A DNA stretch of 64,000 nucleotides from an uncultured Sulfitobacter sp. (GTDB lineage Bacteria; Pseudomonadota; Alphaproteobacteria; Rhodobacterales; Rhodobacteraceae): the NCBI GenBank assembly GCA_947502265.1, contig CANMZB010000008.1, forward strand, positions 1 through 64,000. The letters are read 5' to 3'. Shown one piece after another: positions 45,242 through 54,691 of the stretch (within the stretch, counting starts at the first letter, position 1; each line of letters begins with the position of its first letter). Under the pieces are notes generated by a model. That model ran no database searches. It worked only from the letters and a program-made list of their open reading frames with translations, and was not told the origin of the DNA. The translations under genes and the position numbers were made by a program.

Positions 45242-46114
45242 ATGCAGACAGTAGCCGCAGTGACAATGGTGCGCGATGACGCATTTTTTCTCGAAGCGTG
45301 GCTAAAGCATTACGGCGAGACGTTTGGCCGCAAGAATTGCTATGTTATCAACCATGGCTATGGCGCGCAGGTGGCCGATATTGCCAAGGGCTGCAACATC
45401 ATCGGCATTCCGGGGGATCCGCATCAAAGCTTTGATGTAAAGCGTTGGGGGCTTTTGAACGGGCTGCTGTCGGGGCTGCGCAAATATTACAAGCACGTCA
45501 TCGTCGGGGACGTGGACGAATTGGTGGTGGTGGACCCCGAATATGGCAAGAACCTGCTGCAATACCTTGAAGAGGCACCGGAAAAGCGGGTGCTGACGCC
45601 CTTGGGGCTTGAGATCATTCACCGCGTCGATCTTGAGCCGGAGGCGATCACTGATCACATCATCGGGCCGCGCCGCTATGTGCGCCCTGCGCCGCATTAT
45701 TCCAAGCCGTGCATCGTTTCGGCGGCGTCCAAGCTGTCGCGCGGGGGGCATTTCGCGCAATACCCCAAGCTGCACACGCCGCCGGAATTGTATCTGTTCC
45801 ACCTCAAATTTTGTGACTTTGGCCACTATGTCGCCGCGATGGACCGGCGCAATGCGGTGACGCAAGCTGTGGGTGCCGAGATCAAGGAGGCCGCCATCGG
45901 ACGGCACTGGTTCGCCGAGGCACGCGGCGAGGATCGTGCGATATTCGATGATTTTGCCGCGCTGAGGTTGGAAGAGGGGTTTGATTTGCGGTTTATTCGC
46001 AAGCGGATGCAGCGCTCGTTTCGCCCGCGCGGCGAGACGGGGCTTTATGAATTCAACCGCCCCGAATTTGCCACCCAGTACAAGCTGCCAGAGCGGTTTA
46101 TCGGAACGATCTGA
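45242..46114 (+). CDS. Glycosyltransferase family 2-like protein
   Basis: 290 residues starting MQTVAAVTMVRDDAFFLEAW, the usual start of the Glyco_tranf_2_4 group. IVGDVDELVVVDPEYGKNLL supplies a DxD-like motif near residue 90, and FHLKFCDFGHYVAAMDRRNA follows. No membrane segments, so it is cytoplasmic. It is probably involved in exopolysaccharide or lipopolysaccharide decoration together with the divergent sulfotransferase-like gene. AGGGCAGCC precedes the ATG. Confidence 0.72.
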   Translation: MQTVAAVTMVRDDAFFLEAWLKHYGETFGRKNCYVINHGYGAQVADIAKGCNIIGIPGDPHQSFDVKRWGLLNGLLSGLRKYYKHVIVGDVDELVVVDPEYGKNLLQYLEEAPEKRVLTPLGLEIIHRVDLEPEAITDHIIGPRRYVRPAPHYSKPCIVSAASKLSRGGHFAQYPKLHTPPELYLFHLKFCDFGHYVAAMDRRNAVTQAVGAEIKEAAIGRHWFAEARGEDRAIFDDFAALRLEEGFDLRFIRKRMQRSFRPRGETGLYEFNRPEFATQYKLPERFIGTI

Positions 46115-46123
46115 ACCATCTCT

Positions 46124-46148
46124 TGCACGCCGGATGCAACCGGCGTGC
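46124..46148. terminator. Bidirectional hairpin between convergent genes
   Basis: GCACGCCGG and CCGGCGTGC form a 9-bp perfect stem around ATGCAA, midway between two convergent stops. There is no long U-run, so termination efficiency is uncertain. Confidence 0.45.
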
Positions 46149-46163
46149 AGACCAGGCGGCTGT

Positions 46164-46907
46164 CTAGCCGCGTTTTTCTGCAAGCAGCGCCTGCATCTGC
46201 TCAAGCGGCAGGTAGCCGCGCAACAACTCGTCCTGAAGCACGAATGTCGGTGTGCCGGAGATTTGTAACGCCCCTGCAAGCGCGCGTGTCGCGGCGATCT
46301 CGGCGGTGACCTCGTCGCTGTCCATTTGTGCTTCGACGGCGTCCATATCCAACCCGAATGTGCTGCCCAGACGGCGCAGCGTTGGCAGTGTCACATCGCC
46401 GTTGATGCCCATCAGCGCGTCATGCACCGCCTTATAGCTTTCATCGCCCGCCACCTGCTTCACGGCCACGGCAAAGCGCGACGCCAGCACGGAAGCATCC
46501 CCCAGAATCGGTAGTTCCTTGACGATCAGCTTGATGTTGCCATCCTGCGCCAGCAGCTCTTCGACCTCGGGATGTGCGCGTTTGCAATAGCCGCAGCGGT
46601 AATCGAGAAACTCGACCAGAACGATATCGCCATCCGGATTGCCCCCCACATAGGAATAACCGTCGTTAAAAATGGCATCGGCGTTTTGCGTCACCAGATC
46701 GAAATCGGCCTGTGCCTGGCCTTGCGCCTCGCGGGTTTGCAGGATTTCAACCGCTTCCATGATAACTTCTGGATTTTCAAGCAGATAGGCGCGGACTTCG
46801 GCGCGGAACTGCGCGCGCTCGGCATCGCTCAGCTCTATGACATCTTGGGTCAGACCGGCGCTGGCGAAGGTGCCCAGAAGGGCGGTGGTGGCGAGAAGAC
46901 GCTTCAT
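46164..46907 (-). CDS. DsbA-family thiol:disulfide protein
   Basis: 247 residues with signal peptide (MKRLLATTALLGTFASAGLT). A helical leader is followed by a thioredoxin fold with CGYC at residues 105-108 (EFLDYRCGYCKRAHPEVEEL) and the cis-Pro loop SGTPTFVL. It resembles the periplasmic ScsC/BdbD-type DsbA proteins of alphaproteobacteria. The M48 protease gene lies 7 bases upstream on the same strand, so these two envelope genes form an operon. Confidence 0.9.
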   Translation of the reverse strand: MKRLLATTALLGTFASAGLTQDVIELSDAERAQFRAEVRAYLLENPEVIMEAVEILQTREAQGQAQADFDLVTQNADAIFNDGYSYVGGNPDGDIVLVEFLDYRCGYCKRAHPEVEELLAQDGNIKLIVKELPILGDASVLASRFAVAVKQVAGDESYKAVHDALMGINGDVTLPTLRRLGSTFGLDMDAVEAQMDSDEVTAEIAATRALAGALQISGTPTFVLQDELLRGYLPLEQMQALLAEKRG

Positions 46908-46914
46908 GAAGAAT

Positions 46915-48246
46915 TCACTTTCTTTTGGCTGCACGTTGGGAGGCAATCAACACATCCTGCGCCCGCTGCCAAGGGCCGGAACCTGTTGCAAGAAGGCCGG
47001 TGGCGCGTTTCGCATGAATACCGGCGTCTTTAAACCGACCGCTCAGCGCATAGCGCTCGGCGGTGACAAGGGCCGCCATGCCTGTCTGGCCGGTTTTGGC
47101 ATAGGCCGTCGCCAGATCGCGCAGCATCGAACCATCGCGAAAATCCTGACGGCGCGATTTCTCGAGCACCGGAAGCGCCTTTTGCACCTGACCGTTTGCC
47201 AGCAAGGCACGACCATAGCCCGACAGAATCAGCGGATTATTCGGAGCCATCTGCGCGCCACGGCCATAGGCGTTTACGGCTGCGGAAAAATTGCGCGTCT
47301 CCAGCAGGATTTGGCCTTTTTGATCTTGCAGGAACGGGTCTTTGGGCCGCGCCGCAATGGCGCGATCAATCGCGCTCAGCGCGTTTCTGGTCCGTGAATT
47401 GCGGTGCTGGGCGACGGCTTCGCGCAGCAGGGCCACGTCCTTGTAGCCGCTATCGCCCAAGCGCCGTAGCGTCCACGACGGCGCACGGGTATAGGCCGTC
47501 AGCTTGCCTTTGAGGCGCGCGAACCAATATTCCGCTGCCGGATCGGCGGGCAGGGTGCCATAGCTTGCGACATAGCCTTGCACCGCGCGCACGCGGTCAC
47601 GGCTTAACGGATGGCTGCGCAGATACGGGTCTTGTCGCCCCGCACTCAGCGCTTCTTGGCCTTGGAATATCTTCAGCGTTTCCAACAACCCATCGGGCGA
47701 GGCACCCGCGGACTTCATGTAACGCACACCGGATTGATCGGCGGAGGCTTCTTCGGCCCGCGTGTGGCCCAGAAACGCGCGCTGTGCCGAACTTGCAGTG
47801 CCCAACGCGATCCCGCCCGCCGCTTGCGAACTGCCCGAGGCGGCGGCCGCCACGGCCAGCGCAAGTCCCAGCCCCGCGATTGTGCGCGCGTTGGCCATGT
47901 TGCCCATGCGCCGCGCGATATGTCCGTTGGCGATATGGGCCGCTTCATGGGCGATGATTCCTTGCAGCATCGCCGCCGAGCCAAGTCTGTTAATCAGCCC
48001 GTAGTGAATAAAAATGGCGTCATTGCTGACGACAAAGGCGTTGAGCGAACTGTCGTTAACCACCAGAACCTTGACGCGATCGGGGTTTAAACCCGCCGCG
48101 CCCAGCACCGGCGCGGCCATCTGGCGCAGGGCGTATTCCATATCCGCATCGCGCAGCAGGCTGGTCGCGTGTGCGGGCAGCGCCAGCAGCAGCGCTGTGA
48201 GGAGGGCAGGGATTGACGCCGCGCGGCGAATGCGGTGAAAGCTCAT
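46915..48246 (-). CDS. M48-family periplasmic metalloprotease (BepA-like)
   Basis: 443 residues from ATG 48246; a GTG at 48252 is possible. A signal peptide (ALLTALLLALPAHA) is followed by the M48 domain with HEXXH in GIIAHEAAHIANGHIARR and the second-shell RAEEASADQSGVRYM segment with the Glu zinc ligand. The C-terminal half has TPR-like repeats (APNNPLILSGYGRALLANGQ). BepA/YfgC homologues survey outer-membrane protein assembly. It is followed by the DsbA-like gene and is divergent from the aminotransferase. Confidence 0.9.
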   Translation of the reverse strand: MSFHRIRRAASIPALLTALLLALPAHATSLLRDADMEYALRQMAAPVLGAAGLNPDRVKVLVVNDSSLNAFVVSNDAIFIHYGLINRLGSAAMLQGIIAHEAAHIANGHIARRMGNMANARTIAGLGLALAVAAAASGSSQAAGGIALGTASSAQRAFLGHTRAEEASADQSGVRYMKSAGASPDGLLETLKIFQGQEALSAGRQDPYLRSHPLSRDRVRAVQGYVASYGTLPADPAAEYWFARLKGKLTAYTRAPSWTLRRLGDSGYKDVALLREAVAQHRNSRTRNALSAIDRAIAARPKDPFLQDQKGQILLETRNFSAAVNAYGRGAQMAPNNPLILSGYGRALLANGQVQKALPVLEKSRRQDFRDGSMLRDLATAYAKTGQTGMAALVTAERYALSGRFKDAGIHAKRATGLLATGSGPWQRAQDVLIASQRAAKRK

Positions 48247-48269
48247 GCGCACACCTTAGGAGAGCGATC

Positions 48270-49412
48270 ATGCGAAATTCAACCCGATCAAAGGTCGATC
48301 CCTTTATTGTGATGGATGTTATGCAAGCCGCCGCACAGGCCGAGGCCGAAGGCCGCCACATCATTCATATGGAAGTCGGGCAGCCCGGTACGGGCGCGCC
48401 CAAAGGGGCAACCCGTGCGCTGGCACGCGTGATGGAGGAAGCGCCGCTGGGATATACTGTCTCGCTGGGCCTGCCGGCGCTGCGCGCACGCATCGCGCGG
48501 ATGTACGGCGATTGGTACAATGTCGATCTTGATCCGAACCGTGTGGTGATCACATCGGGGTCTTCTGCGGGGTTCATCCTTGCCTTTACCGCGTTGTTCG
48601 ACAGCGGTGATCGTGTCGGTATTGGCGCGCCGGGCTATCCCAGCTATCGCCAGATTTTGGGCGCGCTTGGCATGACGCCTGTTGATCTGCCCACAGCCGC
48701 CGGAAACCGCTATCAGCCGGTGCCAGCGGATTTCGCAGGGCTGGACCTTAAGGGCCTGCTTGTTGCCTCTCCGGGGAATCCGACCGGCACGATGCTGGAC
48801 CATAGCGCCATGTCGGCGCTGATCGGGGCCTGTCATGATACGGGTGCTTCGTTTATTTCTGACGAAATCTATCACGGCATCGAATACGATAAAAAGGCGG
48901 TTACCGCGCTTGAGATCACCGATGAAACCTATGTGATCAATTCGTTCTCCAAGTATTTCTCGATGACCGGCTGGCGTGTCGGCTGGATGGTGGTGCCGCA
49001 AGATCAGGTGCGCGTGATCGAGCGGATCGCGCAGAACATGTTCATCTGCGCCCCCCATGCCTCGCAAGTTGCGGCCCTAGCTGCGTTTGAATGTGACGAT
49101 GAATTGCAAGCCAACATGGATGTGTACCGTGAAAACCGCGCGCTGATGCTTGACGGTCTGGCGCGCGCGGGGTTTGACCGGTTTGCCCCGCCGGACGGTG
49201 GTTTTTATGTCTATGCCGATGTGAGCGGGATCACCGATGACAGCCGCGCGCTGGCCGCCGAGATCCTTGAAAAGGCGGGCGTTTCCGTCACGCCGGGGCT
49301 GGATTTCGACCCCCTGCGCGGGCACACAACGCTGCGCTTTTCCTATGCGCGCAGCACCGAAGACATCCGCGAGGGGCTGGCGCGCCTCACCGCATTTATG
49401 CAGGCGCGCTGA
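48270..49412 (+). CDS. Class I/II PLP-dependent aminotransferase
   Basis: 380 residues, start MRNSTRSKVDPFIVMDVMQA, with AGGAG 6-7 bases upstream of ATG 48270. Fold type I signatures are EVGQPGTGAPKGATRA, ASPGNPTGTMLD, FISDEIYHGIEY and the PLP lysine in NSFSKYFSMTGWRVGWMV. It resembles aspartate/alanine-type transaminases of subgroup I; the amino acid specificity is not determinable from context. Monocistronic, divergent from the M48 gene. Confidence 0.88.
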   Translation: MRNSTRSKVDPFIVMDVMQAAAQAEAEGRHIIHMEVGQPGTGAPKGATRALARVMEEAPLGYTVSLGLPALRARIARMYGDWYNVDLDPNRVVITSGSSAGFILAFTALFDSGDRVGIGAPGYPSYRQILGALGMTPVDLPTAAGNRYQPVPADFAGLDLKGLLVASPGNPTGTMLDHSAMSALIGACHDTGASFISDEIYHGIEYDKKAVTALEITDETYVINSFSKYFSMTGWRVGWMVVPQDQVRVIERIAQNMFICAPHASQVAALAAFECDDELQANMDVYRENRALMLDGLARAGFDRFAPPDGGFYVYADVSGITDDSRALAAEILEKAGVSVTPGLDFDPLRGHTTLRFSYARSTEDIREGLARLTAFMQAR

Positions 49413-49483
49413 GGCGCTGGATTGAGCGGGCCTGCGGTGGTAGCGTTGGCGAAACGGCAGGTGCAGCAATAGCCGGAGCAGTC

Positions 49484-50698
49484 ATGAAACGTCTTATTCT
49501 CAGCCTCGTCTGTGCGCTTGGCCTGTCACAGGCAGCTTTTGCGCAGGATCTCACGGCGCTTGCGCGGGTCGACCCTGCCGCGAGCGCAATCAAAGACGGA
49601 TGGTGGGGCCGCAGCACGCTTGAACTACATCTGAGCCAAGGGGTGCCGTTCCGTGTCTTTACCCTGAATGATCCTCCGCGGCTGGTTGTAGACTTTCGCG
49701 AGGCGGATTTTTCCAGCGTTAAATCGGTTGATCTGCTGAAGGTGCCGGGACGTGTTGCCGCCGTGCGGTTTGGCGCGTTCCAACCGGGCTGGTCGCGATT
49801 GGTGGCCGAACTGTCAGAACCGATGTTACCCCGACAGATCGGGATGCCGGTGGGCGAAGGGACGGGTCGCGCGGTACTGGAGATCGACCTGAAAACAGTG
49901 TCGAACGAGACATTCGCCGCCGCGTCCGGCACCCCGAAAGACCCGAACTGGACGCCTGCGTTTTTGAACGCCGCGAAACCACCGCACGCGGGCGATGACC
50001 GGTTTACCGTGGTGCTTGATCCCGGTCACGGCGGCCTTGATCCCGGAGCAGTGCGCGACGGTGTGACCGAAAAAGACCTGATGCTGGCGTTTGCGCGCAC
50101 TTTGGCCGAAGAACTGCGCCGCGCAGGCGTCGAGGTTGTGATGACCCGCGACGACGATATTTTCGTAGCGCTTGAGACACGCGTCGCAATTGCGCACCAA
50201 AGCGAGGGTGATCTGTTCATCTCGCTGCACGCGGATATCCTGAGCCAGGGCGGTGCGCAGGGGGCCACCGTTTACACCCTCTCGAACGAGGCCAGCGATG
50301 CGGCGACAGAGCATCTGGCGGCGCGGCACGACCGTTCCGACATCATCGCGGGCGCGGATCTGACGGGCTCTGACGATCAGGTGGCAAGCGTGCTGCTGGA
50401 TCTGGCACGTCAGGAAACCGAGCCGCGCTCGGCCGCTCTTGCGCGCGCCCTTGTGGCGCGGATGAAGGCGGCGGGCGGGCCGATGAACCGACGCCCGTTG
50501 CGCGAGGCGGGGTTCTCGGTGTTGAAATCCGCCGATATTCCCTCGGTTCTGGTCGAAGTCGGCTTTCTCAGTTCAAAGCGTGATCTGGCCAATCTGCGCG
50601 ATCCGGTCTGGCGCGCGGTGATGGTGGGCGGCATTGTCGAAGCCATCGTACAATGGCGCGACGAGGACGCGGCCCGCGCCGTTCTTGTGCGCCAATAA
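49484..50698 (+). CDS. amiC: N-acetylmuramoyl-L-alanine amidase AmiC-type
   Basis: 404 residues. Signal peptide MKRLILSLVCALGLSQAAFA, an AMIN domain (about residues 30-145) that targets peptidoglycan at the septum, then amidase_3 with zinc ligands in VVLDPGHGGLDPGAV, the catalytic GVTEKDLML, FISLHADIL and VLVEVGFLSS. It splits daughter cells during division. PBP1A follows 108 bases downstream, a common pairing in Rhodobacterales. Confidence 0.93.
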   Translation: MKRLILSLVCALGLSQAAFAQDLTALARVDPAASAIKDGWWGRSTLELHLSQGVPFRVFTLNDPPRLVVDFREADFSSVKSVDLLKVPGRVAAVRFGAFQPGWSRLVAELSEPMLPRQIGMPVGEGTGRAVLEIDLKTVSNETFAAASGTPKDPNWTPAFLNAAKPPHAGDDRFTVVLDPGHGGLDPGAVRDGVTEKDLMLAFARTLAEELRRAGVEVVMTRDDDIFVALETRVAIAHQSEGDLFISLHADILSQGGAQGATVYTLSNEASDAATEHLAARHDRSDIIAGADLTGSDDQVASVLLDLARQETEPRSAALARALVARMKAAGGPMNRRPLREAGFSVLKSADIPSVLVEVGFLSSKRDLANLRDPVWRAVMVGGIVEAIVQWRDEDAARAVLVRQ

Positions 50699-50806
50699 TT
50701 CGGCGGTAAATCGCTTTTTTCTCCTGCGGTTGTGTTTTGACCATTCGGGCAATCGGGCGTATAGGAGTGCAAATCCTATCAGCCTTGCTTAGGGAGCTGC
50801 CCGCGC

Positions 50807-53350
50807 GTGTTCCGTTTTATCCTGTCTTTTTTCGGCGGTATTTTCACCACTGTCACGATGTCTGTGGGCATGTTTGCCCTGACCATCGGGGCTATTTTCT
50901 GGATGTACGGGCGCGATCTGCCAAGCCACGAATCTTTGGCACAATATACCCCGCCCACCATCAGCCGGATTTACTCGGGGCAGGGGCGTCTGATCGACGA
51001 ATTCGCGCAGGAGCGTCGGCTTTTTGCACCGGCGGATACGATTCCCGACCTGATCAAACAAGCGTTTATTTCGGCGGAAGACAAGAATTTCTACGACCAT
51101 GACGGCTATGACCTGCGCGGTATCGGTGCGGCGGCTGTCGATGCGGTGAAGTCGCGCGGACGCGATGTGCGCGGGGCGTCGACGATTACCCAACAGGTGA
51201 TGAAAAACTTCCTGTTGTCCGGTGATCGCCGCGCCGAGCGCAAGATCAAGGAAATAATCCTTGCCGCGCGCCTCGAAGAGACTCTGGACAAGGAGAAGAT
51301 CCTTGAACTTTACCTCAACGAGATTTTTCTCGGGCAGAACTCCTATGGGGTGGCTGCCGCTTCGCAGACCTATTTCAACAAAACACTGGGTGAACTGGCC
51401 CCACACGAGGCCGCGTTCCTTGCATCCTTGCCCAAAGCGCCGTCCGATTATCATCCGGTGCGCCGCAAGGACCGCCTGATGGCGCGCCGTAATTTCGTTT
51501 TGCGCGAGATGAAGGAAAACGGCTATATCACCGAAGCCGCCTATGCTGAGGAACGTGCGTTGCCACTGCGTTCTGTCCAGAATGGCGATTTCGAAAGTTT
51601 CAAGGCGGAACTGCCGCCGCGCGACTACTTTACCGACGAAATCCGTCGTCAGCTGTCGGAGAACTTTGGCGAGGGTGAATTTTTCACCGGCGGTCTGACC
51701 GTGCGCGCCACCATCGACAACGAGATGCAGCCGATCGCCGCCGATGCCCTGCGCATCCAGCTTGAACAGTATGACCGTGGCATCGGCATCTGGCGTGGCA
51801 CCGGCCTGACACTGCCCGAAACGGCGTTGAAAGATGAAGAAAGCTGGCGCGCGGCACTTGGTAGCCTTGTCGTGCCGCGTGACATTCTTCTGGAGACACA
51901 GTGGTTCCCGGCTGTAGTGCTGGAAACCGCGCCAAAAGGCGCGCGTCTGGGCATCGAAAGCGTCGCGAATGAAGAGGGCGGCAACTGGGTGCCGCGCGAA
52001 GACATGCAATGGGCGCGCAAGCGGCTTGAAAACCGCAAGCTTGGCAACCGCGGTGATCTGGTCGAGGTTGGTGATGTCGTGCTGGTGCGGCGCATGGTGA
52101 CGGACGCCGATGGCAGCTTTATCCGCTGGACCCTGCGCCAGATTCCCGAGGTACAGGGCGCCTTCGTCGCGATGGACGTGAATACCGGTCGTGTGATCGC
52201 CATGCAGGGCGGCTTTAGCTATCAGGCGTCTGTTTTCAACCGCGCGACACAGGCCAAACGCCAGCCGGGGTCCAGCTTTAAACCGTTCGTCTTTGCCTCG
52301 GCGCTCGACAGTGGCTACACGCCTGCAACAATCGTTGTGGACGCGCCCATCGAGATCAACACACCGCAGGGCGTCTGGCGTCCCAAGAACGCGTCGAACC
52401 GGTACTACGGCCCCACGCCGTTGCGCACCGGGATCGAGCAGTCGCGCAACCTGATGACGGTCCGTCTCGCGCAGGAAGTGGGCATGAACGTGGTGGGCGA
52501 TTACGCCGAGCGTTTCGGCGTTTACGAAAACCTCTCGCCGGTGCTGGCCAACGCGCTTGGTTCACAGGAAACCACGCTTTACCAGATGGTTGCGGCCTAT
52601 GCGATGTTTGCAAACGGCGGCGAGCGGGTAGAGCCGACATTGGTAGACCGTGTGCAGGATCGCTACGGGCGCACCGTGTACAAGCACGACAAGCGGGTGT
52701 GCAATGATTGCGCCTCGCCCGTGTTGGCCGCTGGCACCGCACCGCGCGTGATTTCAAACCGCGAGCGGGTGATGGACCCGATCACGGCGTACCAACTGAC
52801 CTCGATGATGCAGGGTGTGGTGGAACGTGGCACCGCGCGCAGAACTGTCAATCTTGGCGTGCCGACCGCGGGCAAAACCGGCACCACCAACGATTCCAAA
52901 GACGTCTGGTTTGTGGGGTTCACCAACAATATCGTCGCGGGCTGCTATATCGGGTTTGATACCCCGCGCAACATGGGGCGCGGCGCGTCGGGCGGTGGCA
53001 TGTGCGGCCCCGTGTTCCAACGCTTCATGTCAAAGGCCGTTCAGAAGTATGGCGGTGGCAAGTTCGAAGTGCCGCAGGGCTGCGAGTTCATTAATATTGA
53101 CCGTTTCACCGGCGCGCGGCTCAGCCCCGATGCCTCGGGTGCAAATGTCGTGTCCGAATGTTTCCGCGAGGGCGAGTTCATCAACTTCGGCATCACCTTT
53201 GACGGCGGCTTTGCCATGGGCGCGGATTTGCCGCTGGTCGAGGAAGTCGGCGGCAGCACCTCGCGCGAGGTCACAACATCGACCGGCAAGAAAGCTGTCG
53301 TCGGCCCCAAAGCGGGCTTTGGCACGCTCAGCTCCGGCGGTCTGTACTGA
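50807..53350 (+). CDS. mrcA: Penicillin-binding protein 1A
   Basis: 847-residue bifunctional peptidoglycan synthase. One N-terminal membrane helix (residues about 10-32), then glycosyltransferase GT51 with catalytic Glu in AFISAEDKNFYDHDGYD and RGASTITQQVMKNFLLS. After an OB-like domain comes the transpeptidase with SxxK in RQPGSSFKPFVFASAL, SxN in EQSRNLMTVRLA and KTG in TAGKTGTTNDS. GTG start at 50807 with GGGAG upstream. The tail is Gly/Ser-rich. Confidence 0.95.
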   Translation: MFRFILSFFGGIFTTVTMSVGMFALTIGAIFWMYGRDLPSHESLAQYTPPTISRIYSGQGRLIDEFAQERRLFAPADTIPDLIKQAFISAEDKNFYDHDGYDLRGIGAAAVDAVKSRGRDVRGASTITQQVMKNFLLSGDRRAERKIKEIILAARLEETLDKEKILELYLNEIFLGQNSYGVAAASQTYFNKTLGELAPHEAAFLASLPKAPSDYHPVRRKDRLMARRNFVLREMKENGYITEAAYAEERALPLRSVQNGDFESFKAELPPRDYFTDEIRRQLSENFGEGEFFTGGLTVRATIDNEMQPIAADALRIQLEQYDRGIGIWRGTGLTLPETALKDEESWRAALGSLVVPRDILLETQWFPAVVLETAPKGARLGIESVANEEGGNWVPREDMQWARKRLENRKLGNRGDLVEVGDVVLVRRMVTDADGSFIRWTLRQIPEVQGAFVAMDVNTGRVIAMQGGFSYQASVFNRATQAKRQPGSSFKPFVFASALDSGYTPATIVVDAPIEINTPQGVWRPKNASNRYYGPTPLRTGIEQSRNLMTVRLAQEVGMNVVGDYAERFGVYENLSPVLANALGSQETTLYQMVAAYAMFANGGERVEPTLVDRVQDRYGRTVYKHDKRVCNDCASPVLAAGTAPRVISNRERVMDPITAYQLTSMMQGVVERGTARRTVNLGVPTAGKTGTTNDSKDVWFVGFTNNIVAGCYIGFDTPRNMGRGASGGGMCGPVFQRFMSKAVQKYGGGKFEVPQGCEFINIDRFTGARLSPDASGANVVSECFREGEFINFGITFDGGFAMGADLPLVEEVGGSTSREVTTSTGKKAVVGPKAGFGTLSSGGLY

Positions 53351-53463
53351 GGTAGGTCACATGGGGGAAAGCCCACCCTACGCCTTGTCGTGGCGCGGTG
53401 GCTGGTTTATCACGGGAGGTGGCCCTTGCGATGCGGGGGCCATCATTCATTTCGGGACAGATT

Positions 53464-54588
53464 ATGCGCGCAGAAGCACAAAACACCGCAGACCAGATCG
53501 CAAAATCGCTGGAGCTTCTGGCACAGCGTCTGAACGTCGAGACCGCGCCCTACCGGCTGGAGGAATTCAATGCGCGCGTTGAGGATCCGAATCTTTGGGA
53601 TGATCCGGATGCAGCGCAAAAGCTGATGCGCGAGCGCCAGGCACTGGTGGACGCCATCGACACCTACGAGAGCATCAAGACCGATCTTCGGGACAATATT
53701 GATCTGATCGAATTGGGCGATATGGAAGACGACGCGGAAGTTGTCAAAGAGGCAGAGACTGCGTTGGCGGCGCTGGCCGTGACAGCCGCCCAGAAGGAGC
53801 TTGAAGCGCTGCTTGATGGCGAAGCCGATTCCAATGACGCGTTTCTCGAAATCAACTCGGGTGCGGGGGGGACGGAATCATGTGACTGGGCCTCGATGCT
53901 GGCGCGGATGTACATCCGCTGGGCCGAGAAAAAGGGGTACAAGGTCGACCTTCAGTCCGAGAGTGCAGGCGAAGAAGCGGGCATCAAATCGGCCACCTAC
54001 AAGATCGAGGGTCACAATGCCTATGGCTGGTTGAAATCCGAATCCGGCGTACACCGTCTGGTGCGTATCTCGCCCTTTGACAGCGCGGCAAAGCGGCACA
54101 CATCCTTTACCTCTGTGAAGGTATATCCGGTTGTTGACGACAATATCGAGATTGCGGTGAATCCTTCGGATATCCGCATCGACACCTACCGTTCTTCGGG
54201 GGCAGGCGGGCAGCACGTCAACACCACCGATTCGGCAGTACGAATCACCCACCACCCCACCGGCATCGTCGTGACCTCCTCCGAGAAATCCCAGCACCAG
54301 AACCGCGATATTGCCATGAAAGCGCTGAAATCACGGTTGTACCAGATGGAGCTGGACAAGCGGTCGGCGCTTGTGAACGAGGTCCACGAGAGCGCGGGCG
54401 ATGCGGGCTGGGGCAACCAGATCCGGTCGTATGTGTTGCAACCTTACCAAATGGTGAAAGACCTGCGCACGAACTACGAGACATCCGACACCAAAGGTGT
54501 TCTTGACGGCGATCTGGACGGGCTGATGGGGGCAACGCTGGCGCTGGCTGTCTCTGGCAAAAGCCGCTCGGAAGCGCAAGGCAGCTAA
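53464..54588 (+). CDS. prfB: Peptide chain release factor 2
   Basis: 374 residues from ATG 53464. The GGQ motif sits in [20 protein letters not shown] and the SPF anticodon tripeptide in LVRISPFDSAAKRHTSFTSV, so it reads UGA/UAA. There is no internal frameshift site of the enterobacterial CTTTGAC type; the frame is continuous, as in most alphaproteobacteria. An upstream GTG at 53398 would add 22 unrelated residues. Confidence 0.96.
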   Translation: MRAEAQNTADQIAKSLELLAQRLNVETAPYRLEEFNARVEDPNLWDDPDAAQKLMRERQALVDAIDTYESIKTDLRDNIDLIELGDMEDDAEVVKEAETALAALAVTAAQKELEALLDGEADSNDAFLEINSGAGGTESCDWASMLARMYIRWAEKKGYKVDLQSESAGEEAGIKSATYKIEGHNAYGWLKSESGVHRLVRISPFDSAAKRHTSFTSVKVYPVVDDNIEIAVNPSDIRIDTYRSSGAGGQHVNTTDSAVRITHHPTGIVVTSSEKSQHQNRDIAMKALKSRLYQMELDKRSALVNEVHESAGDAGWGNQIRSYVLQPYQMVKDLRTNYETSDTKGVLDGDLDGLMGATLALAVSGKSRSEAQGS

Positions 54589-54691
54589 AGCGCTCCGTCG
54601 CCCGGCGCGCTTTGCGGGGCTGGCTGCGGGATTGCGTATTGGCAGCACAAAAAAGCAGGGATTGCGCGGGTAGTCTTGCCCGTGCTTTTCT

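Noticed and set aside
53464..54588. Programmed frameshift in prfB
   Set aside because: The frame is continuous and no CTTTGA-type slippery stop is present near codon 25.
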